Below are positions 1-7,746 of a stretch of 64,000 bases of DNA, in pieces. The notes below the pieces were generated by a model that was not told where the DNA came from, searched no databases, and worked only from the letters and a program-made list of their open reading frames with translations. Origin of the DNA: Megamerina dolium (taxonomy: Eukaryota > Arthropoda > Insecta > Diptera > Megamerinidae). How positions within the stretch are numbered: the stretch's first letter is position 1; each line of letters opens with the position of its first letter. The stretch lies in NCBI GenBank assembly GCA_963854835.1, contig OY978525.1, forward strand, positions 106,896,917 through 106,960,916, given 5' to 3'. Position numbers and translations under genes: made by a program.

Positions 1-133
1 CGAGATTCTTCTCTTCCTTTCTCGTTGGCTTGTTCTGGTTATCGCTTATTTCTTTTTGTTGACATTCATGTCGATGCTGCCAATAGTGTCAGTCACAATA
101 GTGATGAGTAATCAAATATCGATACTCGTTACA
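1..133 (-). mobile_element. Partial gypsy LTR (5' end), inverted
   Basis: Read on the minus strand, these bases match the first ~133 bp of the LTR of the complete element at 900-6863, beginning TGTAACGAGTATCGATA. The element would extend leftward out of the window. At the three variable positions in this stretch it agrees with the 3' LTR of the complete copy rather than its 5' LTR, and it has one private change (ATATTTG for ATAGTTG). It is either the 5' LTR of a second full element or a solo LTR; the window edge hides which. Confidence 0.9.
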
Positions 134-899
134 ATATCCTCTTTTGCCTCAGGACGCATGCCAAAGAATTTTGTCGAAAAAAATATGTAAAAAAGTATAT
201 ATTTATGGCTTTTAAATTATTAAAATTTCCTTTATATTGTACAAGGAAAAAGGACAAACCTAAAGTATAAGTTTCTGTATGTATTGTCTACAGCGCTCTC
301 ACTCGTATCTTCCATTTTTTACCTTTCACTTTTTTAAAATTAAGAAGAAAAACAAAATATTTGTATAAAAGTACTTGTTAAACTTTTTTTAAATCCCCAA
401 TTAACCCATCGAAAACGTATTTCTTAAGACTTATTATATTTTTTTAATATATCTTCGTAATTGATTAAATTTTTTAGTATGACTGGCATTCAATACCCTT
501 ATATATATAACAGTATTTTAGCATAAGTCTATTTTGCGTAGTCGGCTTTTGGCCGAGTGCTAAAAAATAACCCTCATATGTCCGAAGTCGGTCTCGCGAC
601 CAATAGCATTTTAGCATCAAAGTCTAGGTGTAGTGAGCAGAAGTGAACATTAAAAAATATATTTGAAATATAAAAAAATTCTTTTAAAATATGTTGTATA
701 CACTATTAGAAATGAAATTGTACGGTGCTAATGTCTTATAGGTTAATTGTGGATTTTTTGAAAAAATAAGTTAATAATATAGTTTCAAAAAGTCTGATTC
801 TCTTTATGTGGGTACTTTCATAAAGATGTGTATATTTTAACTTCGTTTGACAGATGAATACACATGCATACATTTTACGTATTTTGGCCTAAATAATAC
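134..899. other. Spacer between two inverted gypsy LTRs, no gene seen
   Basis: This is A+T-rich sequence without a convincing open frame, splice structure or RNA. It separates two copies of the same retrotransposon family that point away from each other. I see no promoter or repeat that I can name. Confidence 0.6.
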
Positions 900-1337
900 T
901 GTAACGAGTATCGATAGTTGATTACTCATCACTATTGTGACTGACTCTATTGGCAGCATCGAAACGAATGTCAACAAAAAGAAATAAGCGATAACCAGAA
1001 CAAGCCAACGAGAAAGGAAGAGAAGAATCTCGATAAAGGAAGATTCTGGGGTGTTGCCAACAGAGTATAAATAGAGCCAGTGTTGAGAATTGACAATCAA
1101 TCGAATTCCGAACGTGAATGCGCAAACATCTATACAGAGGCAAAAGTTGCTAGTACATTAAAGTGTTATTGTAAATAGTTGATTATAAACAGAGTTGATT
1201 GTAAATAGAGTTTATTAAATAAATTGTTGCTGTATATAGTTGTATAAAATAAGTGTTGCAGTTATCATTAACAGAATCCAGTGATCGAACAAGGTAATTC
1301 AAATAGAATTAAACGTTCACAGAATAAAAACGTAACA
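900..1337 (+). repeat. 5' LTR
   Basis: It starts TGTAAC and ends GTAACA (imperfect terminal inverted repeat). U3 contains a TATCGATA palindrome (909-916) and TATAAATA (1066-1073). AATAAA (1218-1223) is a candidate polyadenylation signal in R/U5. It carries three of the five LTR differences between about 949 and 966, where it departs from both the 3' LTR and the inverted fragment at 1-133. Confidence 0.95.
1066..1073 (+). promoter_or_regulatory. LTR TATA box
   Basis: TATAAATA within GAGTATAAATAGAG, the only strong TATA box in the LTR, should place transcription start around 1095-1100. The same box is at 6592-6599 in the 3' LTR. Confidence 0.75.
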
Positions 1338-1339
1338 AT

Positions 1340-1359
1340 TGGTGTCAGAAGTGGGATTC
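1340..1359 (+). other. Primer binding site, tRNA-Leu type
   Basis: TGGTGTCAGAAGTGGGATTC starts 2 nt after the 5' LTR. It is complementary to CCA plus the acceptor/T-arm of insect tRNA-Leu (CAA-type, ending ...CCCACTTCTGACA). This match is from knowledge of the tRNA, not from a search. Confidence 0.85.
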
Positions 1360-1366
1360 TGTAAAG

Positions 1367-2803
1367 ATGGTGAAAATTGACCAACTAAAAGTGGACCAGC
1401 TTAAAAAGCTGTTGGTAGAGATGAATCTATCGTCATCAGGTGCAAAGGCGGAACTGCTGGTGAGGCTGAGGCAAGCTATGGAGGCTAAGGGAATTAACGT
1501 AGAAGAACATGAGTTCTTCGAGGAAGCCGATATACAAGCAGTCGTACACGCTGAGGAAGAAAGCAAGATAGATTCGAGTGGTCAACTAATGGAACTCATG
1601 AAATCCATGATGCAACAACAGCAGCAGCAACTACAAGGAATTAATGCGAAGTTACAAGAACATTCGGCTGAATTGCGTACGGAAATTCAAGGAAATGCGT
1701 CTCGCATTGACTCCAAGCTTCAAGAACCTTCGGTACGCCAAGAGGGCGTTATTAGTGAATTGCGTATGGAAATTCAAGAACATTCGGCTCGACAAGAACA
1801 CGTCATCGAAAATCTACAGAAAGGAATTGAACTTAGATTTCAGGAAATTTCCGGAGCTATTAATGACAAAGTCACAGAGCTGAAAGAACACGTGGATGAG
1901 TTGGATGATAAGCTGAAGGAACATGTCGACGACTGGGAAGACAAGTTCGAGAAATTACAGCACGAACTCAATCAACTAAAAATAAATGGAACAGCCACAT
2001 CAGTGATTAGAGATTCAAGTACAATCAAATTAAAGCCACCAACATTTGACGGAAGCACGCCATTCAATATCTTCAAGCTTCAATTCGAGACAACAGCTTC
2101 GAAGAATCAATGGGATGATAGCGACAAGACTGCTGCTTTAATAGTCGCATTAAAAGGTAATGCTTCCGAGGTGTTACAGATGATTCCAGAGAAAGATCGT
2201 GGTAGCTATCAGTCACTGATGGACACACTCCAGCGAAAATATGGAAATGAATACAAGAGTCAATTACATCGAGTGGAATTGAGATCGCGAGTGCAACGGA
2301 GTAATGAGAGCCTTCAGGAATTCGCTTCCGATATTGAGCGCTTATGTCATCTAGCGTTCTCCGGTAATTCGGAAGAGTTCGTCGAAAAAATAAAAATAGA
2401 GGCATTCATAGATGGCATACGTGATGGAGAGACAAAGCGTGCCCTAGTCATGTCACCAAGGAATACTTATGCCGAAACAGTCAGTAGTGCCTTGACGTTT
2501 GAAGCCGCCAGTTTGATGTGTCGACCAATGCCACGGGTACACCAACTAGAAACAGAAACAGCAGATCTGGTTGAAGCAGTGTGTCAGGCATTCAAATCTG
2601 TAGTGCAGCCTGAAGGAAGAACAACAGGTCGACGCAAAAACAAATTTACTGGTAAGTGCTTTATTTGCGACAAACCAGGACACATGGCGCGTGACTGCCG
2701 TCTACGACGAAAGCGATCAAGATCCAATTCTCCAGGAAGACAAAAGAAGGAGAATAAGGTGGATAGTGATCGCTCCACTAACACAAATCCATCGTTAAAC
2801 TAA
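1367..2803 (+). CDS. gag: Gag polyprotein with SAP domain
   Basis: 478 residues, starting at the first ATG after the primer site. Residues ~5-39 form a SAP-like helix-turn-helix (LKVDQLKKLLVEM, then a GAKAELLVRL segment), a DNA/chromatin-binding motif unusual at the start of a Gag. Residues ~70-205 are a long, highly charged, repetitive coiled coil with a Gln run. Residues ~220-390 resemble the Ty3/gypsy capsid (PPTFDGSTPFN, a Trp-containing helix, LQEFASDIERL). One CCHC knuckle is seen: C431, C434, H439, C444. The tail is basic and Ser-rich. Gag packages the RNA and builds the particle. The stop codon abuts the frameshift heptamer, so a fraction of ribosomes continue into pol. I see no internal stop or frameshift damage. 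Confidence 0.93.
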   Translation: MVKIDQLKVDQLKKLLVEMNLSSSGAKAELLVRLRQAMEAKGINVEEHEFFEEADIQAVVHAEEESKIDSSGQLMELMKSMMQQQQQQLQGINAKLQEHSAELRTEIQGNASRIDSKLQEPSVRQEGVISELRMEIQEHSARQEHVIENLQKGIELRFQEISGAINDKVTELKEHVDELDDKLKEHVDDWEDKFEKLQHELNQLKINGTATSVIRDSSTIKLKPPTFDGSTPFNIFKLQFETTASKNQWDDSDKTAALIVALKGNASEVLQMIPEKDRGSYQSLMDTLQRKYGNEYKSQLHRVELRSRVQRSNESLQEFASDIERLCHLAFSGNSEEFVEKIKIEAFIDGIRDGETKRALVMSPRNTYAETVSSALTFEAASLMCRPMPRVHQLETETADLVEAVCQAFKSVVQPEGRTTGRRKNKFTGKCFICDKPGHMARDCRLRRKRSRSNSPGRQKKENKVDSDRSTNTNPSLN

Positions 2804-2853
2804 ATCGAGTCAGTTCAGCGGGGCGTGAACTGACTCCAACAGTGGGTTGCCCC
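2794..2853 (+). promoter_or_regulatory. -1 ribosomal frameshift signal (slippery site plus pseudoknot)
   Basis: GTTAAAC at 2794-2800 is read in gag as ..G TTA AAC and is followed at once by the gag stop TAA. Slipping back one base gives the pol frame, which is open from 2782. After a 6-nt spacer comes a perfect 11-bp stem: GAGTCAGTTCA (2807-2817) with TGAACTGACTC (2826-2836), loop GCGGGGCG. Loop bases GGGGC (2820-2824) are complementary to GCCCC (2849-2853), allowing an H-type pseudoknot. GUUAAAC is an established functional slippery heptamer (equine arteritis virus). Efficiency cannot be read from the sequence. Confidence 0.85.
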
Positions 2854-5800
2854 ATCATTCACATTTCACAACTACAGCGTGTGCCAAGCAGCTTGACTAT
2901 TGATGGAAAATTGGACAATATGGAATTCATGTTAACTCTGGACACTGGTGCATCACATTCTATAATCAAGAGCGATTTGGTAAAGAGGTTTGAGCCTTTA
3001 ATGGGAATAAAATTGCGTACAGCAACGGGTGAGGATGCACAAATTCTAGGCAAGATAAAGAAACGAGTATCTATTGGAAATTGCACATGGGAACATGAAT
3101 TCATTGTGGCCGACATCATCGATGACGTAATAATTGGTGTTGATTTTATGATTGACAACGGATTTACGTTAGATTTAAATCAACGGATACTACGTTATGC
3201 AAATGTCGAATTACCATTGAACATCGGTTACAAGCGGAGTGGAAACATCAAACGAGTACTGGCATGTCAACGCCAAGAGGTTCCAGCAAAATCAGAAGCG
3301 GTGATTTGGGCACAAATAAATGTGGATGATGGGACAGGCAAGTTGTGGTTAGTGGAAGCAGATAAAGAAATAACGAATAAAAACATCATACTTGGTAGGA
3401 CGTTAGTAGAACCTAAAGAAAATGGAATAGTACCGGTGCGAATTTTAAATCCAACTAATACATCTACAGTTGTAAAGAAAGGAATGGTGATTGGTCATTG
3501 CCAGGAAATTACTGCCATAGTAGACTGCGAAAAGGGTTCGTCGATAAAAAGTGGAAGATCAGGAACTGTCAGAGTGGAAATAAAAGCACAGATGGAAGAA
3601 TGGGCAGGCGTGCTTACCAACCAGCAAAAAGAAAAGGCTTTACAACTATTGGAGAAGTACAGTTCAATCTTTTCTTCAAATGGAAAAACTGGAGGACGAA
3701 CAACCATCGTGAAGCATCACATTGACACCGGTGATTCTAGACCAATTCGTCAAACACCACGACGAGTTCCATTGGCCAAAAGAGACGAAGCCATTAAGCT
3801 GATTTCCGATATGCAGAAACAAGGTGTTATTGAACCATCAGCGAGTCCATGGAGTTCACCAGTTGTGCTGGTAAAGAAGAAGGATGGAAGTACTCGATTC
3901 TGTGTGGATTACAGAAAGCTAAATGATATTACGAAAAAAGACAGCTATCCACTGCCAAGAATCGATGACACTCTGGACACACTATCTGGTGCGAAGTGGT
4001 TCTCAACTCTTGATTTGCAAAGTGACTACTGGCAAGTGGAACTTGGTAAGGAGGACAAAGAGAAAACAGCTTTCAGTATTGGCGATGGTCTATGGCAATT
4101 TACAGTTATGCCATTTGGCTTATGCAATGCGCCAGCTACTTTCGAACGTTTGATGGAGCGTGTACTCAGAGGACTACACTGGAAAACCTGCTTGGTGTAC
4201 CTCGATGACATTATCGTGATGGGAAAAGATTTTAACGACCACCTGGAAAAGCTGAAAGAAGTATTTGAGCGTATACAATCAGCAGGGCTTAAACTGAATA
4301 TGAAAAAGTGTTCACTCTTCAGGAGAGAAGTTAAATATCTTGGTCATAAAGTAACAACAGAAGGGGTACATACCGACGAGGAGAAAGTAGCAGCAGTACA
4401 AGAATGGCCTATTCCATCGAATCTTCAAGAGCTAAGAAGCTTCCTAGGCTTATGTACCTACTATAGACGATTTGTTCCTGGATTTGCAAACATCGCCAGC
4501 AGTCTGCATGAGTTAACAAGAAAGAACAAACCATTTGTATGGGGCGAAGACCAACAGAAAGCATTCGAACAACTGAAAGAAAAACTCTGTTCAGCACCAG
4601 TATTAGCGTATCCAGTACCTGGTCAAAAGTTTGTGTTGGACACAGATGCGAGTGGCTATGGAATAGGTGGTGTGCTCTCTCAGATCATAGATGGGCAAGA
4701 AAAAGTAATAGCATACTACAGTAAAATCCTGTCGAAGCCAGAAAGAAATTACTGTGTCACACGAAGAGAGTTGCTCGCAATACTGGAATGTGTAAAGTAT
4801 TTCCATAAATACTTGTACGGTCAGTCATTTCATCTACGAACTGACCACTCAGCGCTAAGGTGGTTATTGCAATTTAAAAACCCAGAAGGACAATTGGCGC
4901 GCTGGATTGAAAGGCTGCAGAGTTATGATTTTACCATCGAACATCGTAAAGGAGGACATCACGGCAACGCGGATGCTCTATCTCGTCGTCCTTGCAAAAT
5001 GGAATGTAAACATTGTTCTCGAGTGGAAAGCAAGGAGCACATTGTCGACATACGACTTACGAATATATTGCCGGAGGAGTCATGGACCACCGAACGAGTG
5101 CAAGAAGATCAGCGGAACGACCCAGATCTCGTAAAGATTATGGAATACAAGGAGCAGGGCATACGACCAGATTGGCAAGAAATGGCTAATGAGAGTCCAA
5201 TAGCAAAGGCATACTGGGCGCAGTGGCAAAGCCTGCACTTACGAGACGGATGTTTATTCCGAGCATGGGAAAGTGAGGATGGAAAAATCACTAATGATCT
5301 TCTAGTGGTACCCAAGGCGAGAATAAATGAAGTGATAGCTGAGTATCACAATGCCTCCAGTGGAGGGCATTTGGGAATCACCAAAACCGTCGAGAAAATA
5401 AAGAAACGATTTTATTGGGTTGGATGTCATGACCATGTCGCTGATTGGATTCGGAAGTGTAAGCAATGTGCAATGGCCAAAGGTCCCACTAAGAAAAGTC
5501 GAGGTAAGATGCACCAATACACCGTGGGTGCTCCATTTGAGCGAATTGCTATGGACATAGCTGGACCATTTCCAATAAGCAACGCAGGAAACAAGTATGT
5601 TCTGGTGGTTATAGATTACTTCAGTAAATGGCCTGAAGTATACCCCATTCCAAATCAGGAAGCTAGTACAGTTGCGGATGTATTCGTCAACCAATGGGTT
5701 ACTCGTTTTGGTGTACCGATGGAGTTACACTCAGACCAAGGTCGAAATTTCGAATCAGTTGTATTCCAAGAGATATGCCGTATGCTGGGTATATACAAAA

Positions 5801-6387
5801 CTCGTACAACACCTTTGCATCCACAATCTGATGGCATGGTAGAACGATTTAACCGTACCTTGGAGGAATATTTGAGAAAAGTCGTAGATAAATACCAAAG
5901 AGACTGGGATGTACATATACCAATGTTCCTCATGGCATATCGATGCGCACAACATGATACGACGGCTACTACACCGGCAATGGCAATTTTTGGAAACGAG
6001 TTAAGACTGCCAGCTGATTTAAAATTTGGAGTTGTAACACCAACGAGATCAACCGAAGGAAATTATACTAGCGAAAAGCGGGAACAGTTGGATGAAGTAC
6101 ATCAGTTCATCAGAGAGCGGTCGCAGATGATAAGCGATAAGATGAAGGCCAGGTATGACTTGAAAGCAAATTCAAAAGGGTTCTATGAAGGAGAGCTTGT
6201 AATGCTTCATAATCCACAACGAAAGAAAGGCCTGTCCCCTAAACTACAGACTCATTGGGAAGGACCATATGAGATTATAGCAAAGATAAATGACGTAGTG
6301 TATCGCATTCAACGTGCCTGGAATAAAAGAGCAAAGTTTAAAGTAGTGCACTTAGAGCGACTTGCGCCATATCGAGGGGAAGTATAA
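2800..6387 (+). CDS. pol: Pol polyprotein: protease, reverse transcriptase, RNase H, integrase
   Basis: Entered by -1 frameshift; the first start-like codon in frame is a GTG at 2842, from which residues are numbered here (1181 to the stop). Protease: LDTGAS with the DTG at 34-36. RT: palm motifs and YLDD at 453-456. RNase H: DTDAS (D600), TRRELLA, TDHSAL. Integrase: HHCC zinc site (H836, H843, C873, C876), catalytic D905, D965 and E1001 with exactly 35 residues between the last two (DD35E), and a GPY/F-like module (HWEGPYE) near the C-terminus. There is no chromodomain and no env after it. Domain order PR-RT-RH-IN is diagnostic of Ty3/gypsy. The frame is uninterrupted. A small GC-rich hairpin and the polypurine tract follow. 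Confidence 0.95.
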   Translation, partial: LNRVSSAGRELTPTVGCPIIHISQLQRVPSSLTIDGKLDNMEFMLTLDTGASHSIIKSDLVKRFEPLMGIKLRTATGEDAQILGKIKKRVSIGNCTWEHEFIVADIIDDVIIGVDFMIDNGFTLDLNQRILRYANVELPLNIGYKRSGNIKRVLACQRQEVPAKSEAVIWAQINVDDGTGKLWLVEADKEITNKNIILGRTLVEPKENGIVPVRILNPTNTSTVVKKGMVIGHCQEITAIVDCEKGSSIKSGRSGTVRVEIKAQMEEWAGVLTNQQKEKALQLLEKYSSIFSSNGKTGGRTTIVKHHIDTGDSRPIRQTPRRVPLAKRDEAIKLISDMQKQGVIEPSASPWSSPVVLVKKKDGSTRFCVDYRKLNDITKKDSYPLPRIDDTLDTLSGAKWFSTLDLQSDYWQVELGKEDKEKTAFSIGDGLWQFTVMPFGLCNAPATFERLMERVLRGLHWKTCLVYLDDIIVMGKDFNDHLEKLKEVFERIQSAGLKLNMKKCSLFRREVKYLGHKVTTEGVHTDEEKVAAVQEWPIPSNLQELRSFLGLCTYYRRFVPGFANIASSLHELTRKNKPFVWGEDQQKAFEQLKEKLCSAPVLAYPVPGQKFVLDTDASGYGIGGVLSQIIDGQEKVIAYYSKILSKPERNYCVTRRELLAILECVKYFHKYLYGQSFHLRTDHSALRWLLQFKNPEGQLARWIERLQSYDFTIEHRKGGHHGNADALSRRPCKMECKHCSRVESKEHIVDIRLTNILPEESWTTERVQEDQRNDPDLVKIMEYKEQGIRPDWQEMANESPIAKAYWAQWQSLHLRDGCLFRAWESEDGKITNDLLVVPKARINEVIAEYHNASSGGHLGITKTVEKIKKRFYWVGCHDHVADWIRKCKQCAMAKGPTKKSRGKMHQYTVGAPFERIAMDIAGPFPISNAGNKYVLVVIDYFSKWPEVYPIPNQEASTVADVFVNQWVTRFGVPMELHSDQGRNFESVVFQEICRMLGIYKTRTTPLHPQSDGMVERFNRTLEEYLRKVVDKYQRDWDVHIPMFLMAYRCAQHDTTATTPAMAIFGNELRLPADLKFGVVTPTRSTEGNYTSEKREQLDEVHQFIRERSQMISDKMKARYDLKANSKGFYEGELVMLHNPQRKKGLSPKLQTHWEGPYEIIAKINDVVYRIQRAWNKRAKFKVVHLERLAPYRGEV

Positions 6388-6390
6388 AAA

Positions 6391-6409
6391 CTTGTTCGGG
6401 ACGAACAAG
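6391..6409 (+). other. Short perfect hairpin after pol
   Basis: CTTGTTCG (6391-6398) pairs perfectly with CGAACAAG (6402-6409) around a GGA loop. It sits 4 nt after the pol stop and just before the polypurine tract. Its role is unknown; RNA export, stability or tract presentation are only guesses. Confidence 0.55.
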
Positions 6410-6412
6410 GTT

Positions 6413-6422
6413 AAGAGGAGGG
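6413..6422 (+). other. Polypurine tract
   Basis: AAGAGGAGGG lies directly before the 3' LTR (CAG then TGTAAC). This is the expected position of the plus-strand primer made by RNase H. Confidence 0.85.
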
Positions 6423-6425
6423 CAG

Positions 6426-6863
6426 TGTAACGAGTATCGATAGTTGATTACTCATCACTATTGTGACTGACACTATTGGCAGCATCGACATGAATGTCAA
6501 CAAAAAGAAATAAGCGATAACCAGAACAAGCCAACGAGAAAGGAAGAGAAGAATCTCGATAAAGGAAGATTCTGGGGTGTTGCCAACAGAGTATAAATAG
6601 AGCCAGTGTTGAGTATTGACAATCAATCGAATTCCGAACGTGAATGCGCAAACATCTATACAGAGGCAAAAGTTGCTAGTACATTAAAGTGTTATTGTAA
6701 ATAGTTGATTATAAACAGAGTTGATTGTAAATAGAGTTTATTAAATAAATTGTTGCTGTATATAGTTGTATAAAATAAGTGTTGCAGTTATCATTAACAG
6801 AATCCAGTGATCGAACAAGGTAATTCAAATAGAATTAAACGCTCACAGAATAAAAACGTAACA
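6426..6863 (+). repeat. 3' LTR
   Basis: 438 bp, same features as the 5' LTR shifted by 5526 bp: TATCGATA at 6435-6442, TATA box at 6592-6599, AATAAA at 6744-6749. It agrees with the inverted fragment at 1-133 at the three positions near its start where the 5' LTR differs. Confidence 0.95.
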
Positions 6864-7746
6864 ATATTATAAAATATCTGGCAACTATGCTAATTGAACC
6901 GGCAAGTAGGATTGTTGATAAAATATTTTCAAAAGTATCGCTTTTCGATATATCGAAAAGGCGAATTTGAAAAAGTTGTATCGATATAGTTTGAAAATAT
7001 CAACATATAGATATATCGCACAATAAAACTATTTGAAATTTCATTGCAATATTCAAGAATCCTTGTTCAATAATAGTTACAGTATTTTTTATTTTACATT
7101 TTCCAAATATATTCGGTTACTCCGTTTAAAAATACAAATTTTTTTACATTTTCATTCAGCAGCCTTTTTTTGTTATTAATTAATTTTATAGTCCACGCAA
7201 CTCTCCTAGGATGCGTAGCTGGCTGGGACAACTAAGTAATAAGGGACTAATATTTACAAATTTGGGTATAAATCTTTCTTATTTTTAATTTTTTTTCTAT
7301 AAATTTTGAGTATATTTTTTCTAAATGATAGGACGTAAAAAAATAAACTGTTTTCAAATATAAATGTATGGATTTTATGAATATATGTAACATATATTTC
7401 GTAATATAAGGATATATTCATTAATACAAATATTAATATTATTATAAATTAATCATATAAATACAATACATAAAGTGTGGTTGCTAAAGTATAAAATTAT
7501 TTTCTCTGTTAACCAGGAGGAATTTGTGTGTAATAAATCGATTTCTGCCATTATCGTACAAAAAAAATATTGCGCCGATAATACCGTATAGGAAACAAAA
7601 AATATCGTCAATATCGATATATTTATGTAATATCAACAATCCTGCCAACAAGAAATGCATCTATGTTGATCGTATTTCACTTGTTTCTGGACGGTACAAT
7701 ACTCTAAATTACTGTGTTAATCAAAGTGAAAATCTATGTTATAGTA
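6864..7746. promoter_or_regulatory. Upstream region of ZAD gene 1 with TATCGATA elements
   Basis: A+T-rich intergenic DNA. TATCGATA occurs at 6979-6986 and at 7612-7619, the latter 135 bp before the chosen ATG. In Drosophila this is the DRE, bound by DREF at TATA-less promoters. Several related CGATAT strings cluster at 6945-7020. I see no TATA box in a persuasive position and no other gene. Confidence 0.5.

Larger units (their letters stand above)
900..6863 (+). mobile_element. Complete Ty3/gypsy LTR retrotransposon
   Basis: The element is 5964 bp with LTRs at 900-1337 and 6426-6863, both TG...CA and 438 bp. By eye they differ at 5 positions (~1.1%), so the insertion is fairly recent. The internal part is complete: tRNA-Leu primer site, gag, -1 frameshift signal, pol with protease, RT, RNase H and integrase in the Ty3/gypsy order, and a polypurine tract. 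There is no env frame after pol and no chromodomain. Flanks are ATAC on the left and ATAT on the right, so the 4-bp target duplication has at most one change. Both long frames are open, so the copy may be competent. I do not assign it to a named clade. Confidence 0.96.

Noticed and set aside
900..6863. Endogenous retrovirus with env
   Set aside because: Pol ends at 6387 and only a hairpin and the polypurine tract precede the 3' LTR; there is no room for an env frame.
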